A DNA stretch of 5,808 nt from Planctomycetota bacterium (GTDB taxonomy: Bacteria > Planctomycetota > Phycisphaerae > WQYP01). The DNA is taken from the NCBI GenBank assembly GCA_021852245.1, contig JAJZNY010000375.1, forward strand, positions 1 to 5,808, written 5' to 3'. The position numbers and the translations under genes are program-made. The notes below the pieces were generated by a model. It searched no databases. It saw only the letters and a program-made list of their open reading frames with translations, and had not been told where the DNA came from. How positions within the stretch are numbered: the first letter of the stretch is position 1; the number at the start of each line of letters is the position of its first letter. Positions 1-5,054 of the stretch are shown one piece after another.

Positions 1-1513
1 TGGAAATGCCGGTGGTTTTGATCAGACGATTCTGATAATCGCTGAGCCACTGCCGCGAATCGCCGGCAAAGCTGCGCAGTTCATCGAGTTCAGGGTTGAC
101 TCCGGCCTTGATGTACCCCCCTTCCCGAGTGTGGGCGGGAGGATCATCGGCAATATAACTGCGGATTTTATCAGCCGCCGGCGTAACGGCGGCAAGATGC
201 TCCCGCAGGGTTTCAAGCACAGAGGGGGGCGGGTTATGCTGGGCCATGACCGCGGCGATCCCGGCAAGCGCCTCAATGGAGAGCGCCAGCGAGCGGAGTT
301 CCCGCGGCCCGACCCGCCCCATGGAAATACGGGCGGCGGAACGTTCAATGTCGCCAACATCGGTAATCAGGAGGCGGCACTGCTCCAGGAGTTTGGGAGC
401 GTCGATCCATTCACCGGTCACGTTGAGGCGGCGTTCAATGGCGGCGGCGTCACGGAGCGGAAATAATATCCAATTCTTGAGCAGGCGGGACCCCATGGGG
501 GTGCGTGTTTCGTCGAGGGCTTCCACGAGCGACCCGTGGGCGGCGTTCTGGCGGTAGGATCGCACCAGTTCGAGCGATTTAATCGATGCGCCATCGATGA
601 TGAGATGGCGGCGCCGATCAAAGGGTTGCGGCGGAGAGAGATGGCCAAGGGCGGCGAGCTGCGTTTCCGTCAGATAGCTGATGATTAAACCCGCTGCACA
701 CAGGGCGGGGTCGGATTTGTTTTCATAACCAAAGGCGTTGAGCTGGGAGACACCATAGTGCTGGCGGAGAATTTCCTGAGCCCGATGCGGTTGCGCCTGC
801 CACGCCGGGCGGATGGTGAGGGTAAACCGCCGGGATTCGGCCAATTGGGCGACCATGCCGGGGGGACGATGATCCGGTCCCTCGGCAGCGAGCAGTTCCC
901 GGGGATTAATTCGCGACAGCTCACTCAGACAGACCGAAACAGTATCGACGAGTGTTAAAAATTTACCGGTGGACAGATCGCACCACGCCACAGCCGCCTG
1001 CGGTTCTTCGACATCCAGCAGCCCGTCATCGGTGGTCACCAGACCATCCGGGTCAGCGGATTTCGATGTCGGCAGCACCACGGCGGCGAGAAAATTTTCC
1101 TCGCCGGTGGGAAGTAGATTCTCCTCGGTGAGTGTGCCGGGGGTGATGAGGCGAGTCACGCGGCGTTCAATGAGTCCCTTGGCCTCCCTGGGGTCCTGCA
1201 CCTGTTCGCACATCGCCACGCGATAGCCCGCCGCAATCATCCGCTGCAGGTAGCCGTCAACGGCATGGTGCGGAACGCCCGCCATCGGAACGGGGTTTTC
1301 CCCCTTGCTGCGACTGGTAAGGGCAATGCCGAGCACGCGTGAGACCGTTCTGGCGTCTTCATAGAAGGTTTCGTAAAAATCTCCCATTCGAAAGAAGAGA
1401 ATGGCCTCGGGATACTGGGCTTTGTACATCTGATATTGGCGCATGGCGGGCGTCAGATCCGCGGCACTGATCGCGGCGATATCGGTTCGGGGTTCGGACG
1501 GGGTCTCAGGCAT
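1..1513 (-). CDS. mutS: DNA mismatch repair protein MutS, N-terminal part (3' end beyond window)
   Basis: MutS is the ATPase that binds mismatched and looped-out bases in newly replicated DNA and starts repair with MutL. The frame runs unbroken from the ATG at 1513 for 504 codons to the left edge; family members are usually about 850-900 residues, so the clamp remainder and the ATPase domain lie outside. Residues 38-53 read ILFFRMGDFYETFYED, the mismatch-binding domain; Phe46-Tyr47-Glu48 is the Phe-X-Glu motif that stacks on and contacts the mismatched base. NPVPMAGVPHHAVDGYL and VAMCEQVQDP follow, as expected in domain I. The connector and core domains come next, including TRTPMGSRLLKNWI. 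Near the edge REGGYIKAGVNPELDELR marks the start of the clamp. The start is fixed by normal family length before FFRMGDFYE and by the promoter just upstream. There is no Shine-Dalgarno sequence: a pyrimidine run (CCTCCCC) sits directly before the ATG. Identification is secure. Confidence 0.97.
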   Translation of the reverse strand, partial: MPETPSEPRTDIAAISAADLTPAMRQYQMYKAQYPEAILFFRMGDFYETFYEDARTVSRVLGIALTSRSKGENPVPMAGVPHHAVDGYLQRMIAAGYRVAMCEQVQDPREAKGLIERRVTRLITPGTLTEENLLPTGEENFLAAVVLPTSKSADPDGLVTTDDGLLDVEEPQAAVAWCDLSTGKFLTLVDTVSVCLSELSRINPRELLAAEGPDHRPPGMVAQLAESRRFTLTIRPAWQAQPHRAQEILRQHYGVSQLNAFGYENKSDPALCAAGLIISYLTETQLAALGHLSPPQPFDRRRHLIIDGASIKSLELVRSYRQNAAHGSLVEALDETRTPMGSRLLKNWILFPLRDAAAIERRLNVTGEWIDAPKLLEQCRLLITDVGDIERSAARISMGRVGPRELRSLALSIEALAGIAAVMAQHNPPPSVLETLREHLAAVTPAADKIRSYIADDPPAHTREGGYIKAGVNPELDELRSFAGDSRQWLSDYQNRLIKTTGIS

Positions 1514-1520
1514 GGGGAGG

Positions 1521-1550
1521 ATTATATCGCCGCCGGGTATAAAGCACCAA
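1521..1550 (-). promoter_or_regulatory. Candidate mutS promoter giving a leaderless transcript
   Basis: Reading the minus strand, a perfect TATAAT (1526-1521) lies seven bases before the mutS ATG. A TTGGTG (1550-1545) that matches the first half of TTGACA lies 18 bases upstream of it. Counting from the -10 box, transcription would start at about 1514-1513, on or next to the A of the start codon, so the mRNA would have almost no 5' leader. This agrees with the absence of a Shine-Dalgarno sequence. The boxes are seen directly; promoter activity is inferred. Confidence 0.55.
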
Positions 1551-1648
1551 GGAGGGATGGAACGACGGCATGACGGGGCGTGGCCATTTTCGCGGGTGGC
1601 CTGATGCGGCCGCTGCGCCGGGGCGGTGGTAATGTCGGAAAGGTATCG

Positions 1649-1732
1649 GGGCGCAGGGGTTCGCAGAGGCTCCGGCACCTGGGCTGCTCGCGGTACTGAA
1701 CCGTCTCCGCGTTTTCCGCGCCTCAGCGTGAG
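1649..1732. repeat. Intergenic inverted repeat pair 1 (GCAGAGG family)
   Basis: The left arm at 1649-1669 contains GCGCAGGGGTTCGCAGAGG. The right arm at 1701-1732 reads, on the other strand, CTCACGCTGAGGCGCGGAAA followed by ACGCGGAGACGG. The arms are degenerate and roughly inverted to each other. From memory, phrases such as CGCAGAGGACGCAGAG are common intergenic repeats in planctomycetes and some other environmental bacteria. An ORF of about 90 codons crosses these repeats, but its His-Ala-Glu-Ala-Arg-rich product is what such repeats translate to and is not a gene. Confidence 0.5.
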
Positions 1733-1739
1733 CTATTGA

Positions 1740-1758
1740 ATCATGCCTGTGGCATGAT
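1740..1758. other. Perfect 8-bp hairpin
   Basis: ATCATGCC, a TGT loop and GGCATGAT form a perfect palindrome with an 8-bp stem. A run of six T lies about ten bases beyond it on the plus strand (1768-1773), which is too far for a standard intrinsic terminator, and no plus-strand gene ends here. It could be the apex of the surrounding repeat cluster or a protein-binding palindrome upstream of mutS. Confidence 0.4.
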
Positions 1759-1774
1759 GTAATCTGCTTTTTTG

Positions 1775-1866
1775 TCACGCTAAGAATGAAAGGCGCTAAG
1801 ATTTTTGAATTAATCCCTTACACTCCTTGGTACTGTCTTGGCGTTCTTCGCGCCTTGGTGTGAGAC
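1775..1866. repeat. Intergenic inverted repeat pair 2 (CACGCCAAG family)
   Basis: The left arm at 1775-1801 contains TCACGCTAAG and AAAGGCGCTAAGA. The right arm at 1836-1866 contains CTTGGCG, TTCTTCGCGCCTTGG and TGTGAGAC, an imperfect inverted copy of the left arm. The centre (1802-1835) is AT-rich. A further single arm of the GCAGAGG type follows at 1901-1934 (CGCCGCAGGG...AACGCAGAGG). With pair 1 these repeats fill most of the roughly 420-bp gap between mutS and the RHS array. I see no gene or structured RNA of a known class in the gap. Confidence 0.5.
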
Positions 1867-1988
1867 AAGGGCCGGCTAATCACGACGGTAAGTATTTTTT
1901 CGCCGCAGGGGACGCTGGGGAACGCAGAGGTTGAGGTTACTGAGGCCGCGAGCTTGCGATGCCGCCCGATCCGGCTCCGCGATCCCTC

Positions 1989-2106
1989 GTTGATTCTTCA
2001 TTAACTGCGACCATAACACGGCCTCAAAATGGAGCCACTATTGGAATCATAACGCGCCGGGGGCGATGCACAGTAGCTGCCGTCGGATTGCATCCATCCA
2101 CAACAT
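1989..2106 (-). repeat. Module-border repeat, copy A
   Basis: The 51-bp core at 2007-2057 begins CGCGTTATG and ends TTATGGTCGC when read on the minus strand. It aligns without gaps to copies B, C and D (37 of 51 identical to B and 38 of 51 to C by hand count). Homology to copy C continues about 50 bp further upstream, to 2106: the two 100-bp stretches are about 70% identical ungapped. An AT-rich stretch follows on the downstream side, to 1989. The core carries TTTTGAGG about nine bases before an ATG at 2014. That start opens only a 25-codon frame (MVAVNEESTR...), ending at 1937. Copy A is the last repeat of the array, and no RHS sequence follows it. Confidence 0.75.
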
Positions 2107-2158
2107 CTGGCAGTAGCCCAGACCAATCTCTTTCAAGGTGACTATCCGTATTACTCAT
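2024..2158 (-). CDS. Small ORF ending inside repeat A (44 aa, doubtful)
   Basis: This ORF starts 33 bases after the stop of the four-helix membrane protein, with a weak SD-like AGGGTGG directly before the ATG. It ends with a TGA inside repeat A. Its C-terminal half (VDGCNPTAATVHRPRRVMIP then IVAPF) matches that of the small ORF at 3219-3332 in the other complete module. The match may only reflect the shared repeat DNA, because the frame is not favoured by any clear codon signal. No known domain is recognised. It is listed because both membrane-protein genes are followed by such an ORF. Confidence 0.25.
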   Translation of the reverse strand: MSNTDSHLERDWSGLLPDVVDGCNPTAATVHRPRRVMIPIVAPF

Positions 2159-2191
2159 ACCACCCTGTAAAGCGGCGCCAGGGGCAGTGCA

Positions 2192-2710
2192 CTATGACCA
2201 ATCGGCTTCCCTCTCGCCCGCGTCCCGCTGCCAAGCCGCCGCCGAGGTCAGCGCTACCGCACTGCCCCAAGCCAGCGCTGCGCAAAATGCCGAGAACAGC
2301 GCGGCGAGCTTGCCGACATTGAATGAATCCTGCCTATGCCAAGTTTCCAGCAGCACGGCAGCCGAATAGACTACCATCGAGGCGGTGGCGAAGTTGGACG
2401 CCAGCCTGAGCCAGCGCGGAGAGTTCGATACGGCGCGGCTCCATCGCGGCGGCCTGCCTCTTTCGCTGCGGCCGAAACGCCTGAGCGCGGACGATTTAAC
2501 GATGCCGGATGCGTACGTTCCCGCCGCCGCACAAATGAATGACCCGACATAATTGGTGTACGCGTAAATGGTGAAATACCGGCCGCCTATGCGCGCAAGG
2601 CCCGAGGCGAGCGCCGCGAAGAGCAAATATCCACACAAGCCGAGAACGACGGAAACCACCGCAGCGCCGCGCAGCACCTGCGCTTCGTATCCTACTCTGT
2701 CAGTTCGCAT
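2192..2710 (-). CDS. Four-helix membrane protein, candidate immunity or partner protein
   Basis: This 172-residue product is not recognised as a named family. Four hydrophobic segments are visible at about residues 15-39, 46-71, 103-121 and 134-157. An Arg-rich loop (about 77-102: RRFGRSERGRPPRWSRAV) lies between the second and third, which suggests that loop is cytoplasmic. The N-terminus (MRTDRVGYEAQVLRG) is not a cleavable signal peptide; the C-terminus is charged (DAGEREADWS). The start at 2710 is well supported by AGGAGG four bases upstream. A 50-codon ORF stops eight bases before this ATG, so the two are probably translationally coupled. The gene fills most of module B-A. By position it matches the larger membrane protein in module D-C, which suggests a common role such as protection from, or export of, an RHS-linked effector. 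That role is inferred from arrangement only. Confidence 0.6.
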   Translation of the reverse strand: MRTDRVGYEAQVLRGAAVVSVVLGLCGYLLFAALASGLARIGGRYFTIYAYTNYVGSFICAAAGTYASGIVKSSALRRFGRSERGRPPRWSRAVSNSPRWLRLASNFATASMVVYSAAVLLETWHRQDSFNVGKLAALFSAFCAALAWGSAVALTSAAAWQRDAGEREADWS

Positions 2711-2714
2711 TCAA

Positions 2715-2720
2715 CCTCCT
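2715..2720 (-). promoter_or_regulatory. Strong ribosome binding site overlapping the upstream stop codon
   Basis: AGGAGG ends four bases before the ATG at 2710. It overlaps the TAG of the preceding 50-codon ORF (TAGGAGG), an arrangement that typically couples translation of the two frames. It decides the start of the four-helix membrane protein. Confidence 0.7.
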
Positions 2721-2871
2721 ATCGGCCTCGGGCATTCCCGTCCTCGCCTGCCGAACCGGCAACCGTCCGTCGCCCCGTGGGGTATGTTGCTCTCGCCAAC
2801 GCAAGGCCAGTGCGGGCAGAAAGATTTCTCGCCTTGCCTTCCGCGGTTAATATTCCGGCGATCGCGACCAC
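2719..2871 (-). CDS. 50-codon ORF starting in repeat B (possible RHS leader remnant)
   Basis: The ORF begins with GTG at the position where copies A, C and D of the repeat have ATG. It opens VVAIAGIL, comparable to MVAIDK in copies C and D. It continues with KARNLSARTGLALARATYPT and GRRTVAGSAGEDGNARGR, then TAG. An SD-like TTGAGG lies upstream within the repeat. It contains no recognisable domain and no YQGMTLDAVTG core. I read it as the remaining leader of a module whose RHS part is gone, kept open perhaps because translation through it leads into the membrane gene eight bases downstream. It may equally be an incidental open frame. Confidence 0.35.
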   Translation of the reverse strand: MVAIAGILTAEGKARNLSARTGLALARATYPTGRRTVAGSAGEDGNARGR

Positions 2872-2914
2872 AACACGGCCTCAAAATGGAATATACGGAC
2901 GAAGTCTAACGCGC
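2846..2914 (-). repeat. Module-border repeat, copy B
   Basis: The 51-bp core lies at 2864-2914 with an AT-rich extension to about 2846. The GGCCGTGTTGTGGTCGC end is almost identical to copy A, and the TTTTGAGGCCGTG block matches exactly. Here the start codon is GTG instead of ATG, and the outer half-site reads CGCGTTAGA instead of CGCGTTATG. The tail of a broken membrane-protein frame ends (TGA at 2883) inside the core, at the same place where the small ORFs end in copies A and C. Confidence 0.75.
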
Positions 2915-3018
2915 AGGGATGGGGCGGTAAAGCCAAGCCCTCCGGTCGGCCAGGTCACCAGAATCGTCAGCCCCATCGACGAAAGCAGATAGGCAACCAG
3001 TTCCGTCGGCGCCGCTCC
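2881..3018 (-). pseudogene. Tail of a lost membrane-protein gene, fused to an RHS stub
   Basis: The open frame reads GAAPTELVAYLLSSMGLTIL, VTWPTGGLGFTAPSLRVR, LRPYIPF and stop: 45 codons with no start of their own. Residues 8-30 form a plausible membrane helix. The stop lies in repeat B, the place where frames downstream of the membrane genes also end in the other modules. The frame emerges directly from the RHS core sequence at about 3018, out of frame with it. The simplest reading is that a deletion removed the C-terminal domain of an RHS cassette and most of the following membrane gene, leaving this end. Confidence 0.45.
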
Positions 3019-3209
3019 GTCACCGCATCCAGCGTCATCCCCTGATACAGGTTATTGACCAGCGGTTGCGTGCGGCAATGGTCGCGGGTTGCCGGTACGC
3101 GGTTTTCTGCATTGCGGCGGTGGACGCGGCTGTCCGTGCAAGTGCCGGTCTCGCCACCGCACCCTTCACCGGCGCATTCGGGCAACGGAATTTTATCTAT
3201 CGCGACCAT
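2967..3209 (-). pseudogene. Truncated RHS-core fragment (orphan cassette remnant)
   Basis: The frame starts at the ATG of repeat C and reads MVAIDKIPLPECAGEGC, then GENRVPATRDHCRTQPL-like leader sequence (NAENRVPATRDHCRTQPL), then VNNLYQGMTLDAVT. This is the RHS-associated core leader also present in the intact cassette at 4107-5054. Right after DAVT it departs into ERRRRNWLPICFRRWG and stops, without GLYDERNRDYSPSLGRWMEQDP. Thirty-four bases (3017-3050) match 4943-4976 with one mismatch. The break falls at GGTGACGG, where unrelated sequence with its own open frame begins. It has no effector domain and is almost certainly inactive. Confidence 0.7.
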
Positions 3210-3301
3210 ACCACGCTCTCAAAACGGAATTCTTGCTGAGATCATAACGCGCCGGGGCGATGCGCGGAAAGCCGCCGCCTGATTGCTTCCATCCACAGCA
3301 C
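3184..3301 (-). repeat. Module-border repeat, copy C
   Basis: The 51-bp core lies at 3202-3252. The upstream extension shared with copy A runs to 3301 and includes GTGGATGGA followed by the shared CGGCGCGTTATGA. An AT-rich extension runs downstream to about 3184. The core carries TTTTGAGA, GCGTGGT and ATG, with the ATG opening the RHS stub (MVAIDK). On its upstream side it directly follows the end of the multi-pass membrane gene, so it marks the border between modules D-C and C-B. Confidence 0.8.
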
Positions 3302-3332
3302 TCGAAAAATAGGCGGCCGCCCCCCGATACAT
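3219..3332 (-). CDS. Small ORF overlapping the membrane gene stop, ending in repeat C (37 aa, doubtful)
   Basis: Its ATG overlaps the membrane protein stop as TGATG, a classic stop-start coupling arrangement. It reads MYRGAAAYFSSAVDGSNQAA, AFRASPRRVMISARIPF and stop. VDG-x-N, AA, PRRVMI and the terminal PF are shared with the small ORF at 2024-2158. No known domain is seen. The similarity is at least partly due to the common repeat DNA, so this may not be a protein gene. Confidence 0.3.
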   Translation of the reverse strand: MYRGAAAYFSSAVDGSNQAAAFRASPRRVMISARIPF

Positions 3333-4120
3333 CAGGTGCCGAAAAACAGCAACCACGCAAGGGTCGCCCAAGTGGCCATGAGAGCCCAAATCGCCCCGCG
3401 TGCTCGAATGTCGTCACGTAATCGAAAGCCGCACCGCTTCCACACGCCTTCCAAACGGAGCAGCCAGATCGGCGCGAAAATGGGTGCTGCCAATCCCGCC
3501 ATGACGCATAAATCGCCAATAGCTGAGGGCGCCAGCCCCGCCGTTGCGAGGTTGCTGCCAGCTGCGGAGATGGGTAACCCGAGGACCGCTATCGCGAATA
3601 CAATCCAGAGGCTTGCCTGCTCACCCGATGTAGTTACGGGTCCGCCCGTTATCTTTGCCCCGTGCCGACAGGCCAGCAGGCCTAATGCCGCTGCGCCTGC
3701 GCAGATCAAGGATGCCATGCCCGCCAGCAGAGGCCCATACCAATGCAGCCAGCTTGCGTGGGGCAGGATGCCAACCGCGAGCGCGGCCGATAGTGGCAAG
3801 AGGCTCAGAGGGGCACCCGCCGTTCCGATCGCGGCCACCCAGTTTAATAATTTCGTGCCGGGCCCCTTGGCCGAACGCCTCCAAAGCGCGGTGGTGCAGA
3901 GGAGCCCCACGGGGAGCCCCGCCACGGCCCACGTGAGTACCGCGGTGTACCACCAAGGCGCCGCCACCGTGGCCAGCGGCACGGAAATCTTAACCGCTGC
4001 CCACGCCGGGAGGCCCAAAAAACCCGTGGCTGCCAGCGACGCAAGAACGGTCGGCATCAGGCACGGCCCCAAGGGGGCCGACGTGTTGGCCCCCGCCCAA
4101 GTAGGATCATCGTGATCCAT
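3332..4120 (-). CDS. Multi-pass membrane protein overlapping the RHS-tip gene, candidate immunity or partner protein
   Basis: This 262-residue product is not a family I recognise. It is rich in Ala, Leu and Gly with about seven hydrophobic segments, near residues 20-50, 58-78, 92-118, 127-150, 168-188, 200-224 and 242-260; one or two of these could be double. A short basic loop (WRRSAKGPGTK) follows the second and another (KRCGFRLRDDIRARG) precedes the last. The first ~18 residues (MDHDDPTWAGANTSAPLG) are polar. I chose the ATG at 4120 over an in-frame ATG at 4171 because GGGAGGG lies nine bases before it. It also leaves only a 14-base overlap with the RHS-tip gene, as expected of a coupled pair. 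A membrane gene directly behind an RHS C-terminal domain is in the usual position of an immunity gene, and that function is inferred from position. Antisense open frames across it are shadows. Confidence 0.7.
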   Translation of the reverse strand: MDHDDPTWAGANTSAPLGPCLMPTVLASLAATGFLGLPAWAAVKISVPLATVAAPWWYTAVLTWAVAGLPVGLLCTTALWRRSAKGPGTKLLNWVAAIGTAGAPLSLLPLSAALAVGILPHASWLHWYGPLLAGMASLICAGAAALGLLACRHGAKITGGPVTTSGEQASLWIVFAIAVLGLPISAAGSNLATAGLAPSAIGDLCVMAGLAAPIFAPIWLLRLEGVWKRCGFRLRDDIRARGAIWALMATWATLAWLLFFGT

Positions 4121-5054
4121 GCAGGCGTACCCTCCCAATATTAAACCAGTAACGGGGATTGTTGAACTCACCCGACCAGCCAGTCAGCCAACCCCGTTTC
4201 GAAACATTGGAGTCCCACGCCTCAACCGGACTTGGGACAAGCGGTCCCTTCTTAGCTGGCCAAGCCGAGTAGCAGGCGTATAGCCGCAGCGACGCTATGC
4301 CGAATTCCGTGTAGGTGCCCGGAAATACCTCGTGGCTGTTGGCGGACCCAGGGATCAGATTGCAGCGATCCGTAACATCGCCGTGCCCGATAAAGCCAAA
4401 CTTGTAAACGTCCGGTGAGCCGAGCTCGCTTCGCAGAGCCGCCCCACCGGCCAGGCCGGGGACGCGCACGTCGAGGCCTTCGCCGCTCCATTCCACCCGC
4501 CAAGCAAGCGCAATGCCGACCAGCGTCGGGTAAAGTGTTGTCGCGGTCCTCAGGGTCACCTCCAGGTCGACATAAGCCGTATTTGGAATCGTGAATTTCT
4601 CGCCGCACTTCAACGGCGATGTGGCGGTTGCTGGGAGCCTAGACCCACCGACCGGCCTGAGCCACTTTTTATATTGGCTGGCGTCAAGGAGGATAAGGTT
4701 TCCGTGGTTGTCCTTGGTTGCGAGCAACGACGCGACCGTATCCCCCTTCTGGCCGGTAACCAAGGCGCTGGCCTTGCCGTCCCGCTTGATCGTCCATTTT
4801 GTCCCTTGCGCATCCACATTCGCCTCCGGCGAGGAATTGACGAACTGATACGTATTGGCCCCGTTGATAAATTGGGCCGGGTCCTGCTCCATCCATCGGC
4901 CGAGGCTCGGCGAATAATCGCGATTGCGTTCATCATACAGCCCCGTCACCGCATCCAGCGTCATGCCCTGATACAGATCAGGTTCCGCTGGCAATGTGCG
5001 GCGGCGGCGGACCGCCCCCGGGCCAAGCATTGATTTTTTATCGATGGCGACCAT
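4107..5054 (-). CDS. Orphan RHS tip with LysM-like segment and His/Cys caspase-like C-terminal domain
   Basis: This 315-residue frame starts at the ATG inside repeat D (MVAIDKKSML). Residues 27-84 carry the end of an RHS-associated core: LYQGMTLDAVTGLYDERNRD, YSPSLGRWMEQDPAQFING, then ANTYQFVNSSPEANVDAQG. No YD repeats precede it, so it is a tip without the RHS shell. Residues 86-163 resemble a LysM-like module found behind planctomycete RHS cores (GDTVASLLA, LDASQYKKWL, then CGEKFTIPNTAYVD). The last part has YKFGFIGHG (His224) and SLRLYACYS (Cys261). Such a pair, each at the end of a hydrophobic strand, is typical of clan CD cysteine peptidases and CHAT domains. The family resemblance is from memory; protease activity is inferred from these two motifs only. 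No signal peptide is visible. It overlaps the downstream membrane gene by 14 bases. It may be a displaced cassette that is active only after recombining onto a full-length rhs gene, or it may be expressed on its own. Confidence 0.75.
   Translation of the reverse strand: MVAIDKKSMLGPGAVRRRRTLPAEPDLYQGMTLDAVTGLYDERNRDYSPSLGRWMEQDPAQFINGANTYQFVNSSPEANVDAQGTKWTIKRDGKASALVTGQKGDTVASLLATKDNHGNLILLDASQYKKWLRPVGGSRLPATATSPLKCGEKFTIPNTAYVDLEVTLRTATTLYPTLVGIALAWRVEWSGEGLDVRVPGLAGGAALRSELGSPDVYKFGFIGHGDVTDRCNLIPGSANSHEVFPGTYTEFGIASLRLYACYSAWPAKKGPLVPSPVEAWDSNVSKRGWLTGWSGEFNNPRYWFNIGRVRLHGSR
4130..4136 (-). promoter_or_regulatory. Ribosome binding site deciding the membrane protein start
   Basis: GGGAGGG sits nine bases before the ATG at 4120, inside the coding sequence of the RHS-tip gene. 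It supports a 14-base overlap and translational coupling, and argues against the upstream ATG at 4171. Confidence 0.65.

Noticed and set aside
131..1226. Several plus- and minus-strand open frames of 60-110 codons
   Set aside because: All overlap the continuous mutS frame, which carries clear family motifs throughout.
1740..1775. Hairpin plus T run as an intrinsic terminator
   Set aside because: The T run starts about ten bases after the stem and no plus-strand gene ends nearby.
1506..1778. Minus-strand 90-codon frame ahead of mutS
   Set aside because: It crosses the intergenic repeats and the mutS promoter, has no ribosome site, and its HAEARKTRRR wording is the usual translation of those repeats.
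3193..3519. Minus-strand 108-codon frame across the membrane gene end and repeat C
   Set aside because: It is in a different frame from the membrane gene over most of its length. Its ending runs through the repeat, and no equivalent frame stays open at copy A.
3336..4115. Plus-strand open frame of 259 codons
   Set aside because: It lies antisense to the membrane protein gene, which has a Shine-Dalgarno start, a hydrophobic segment pattern and an overlap with the RHS-tip gene. The plus-strand product is a low-complexity Arg/Ala/Pro mixture with no motif.
4107..4171. ATG at 4171 as the start of the multi-pass membrane protein
   Set aside because: It would extend the overlap with the RHS-tip gene to about 65 bases and lacks a good ribosome site, whereas the ATG at 4120 has GGGAGGG nine bases upstream.
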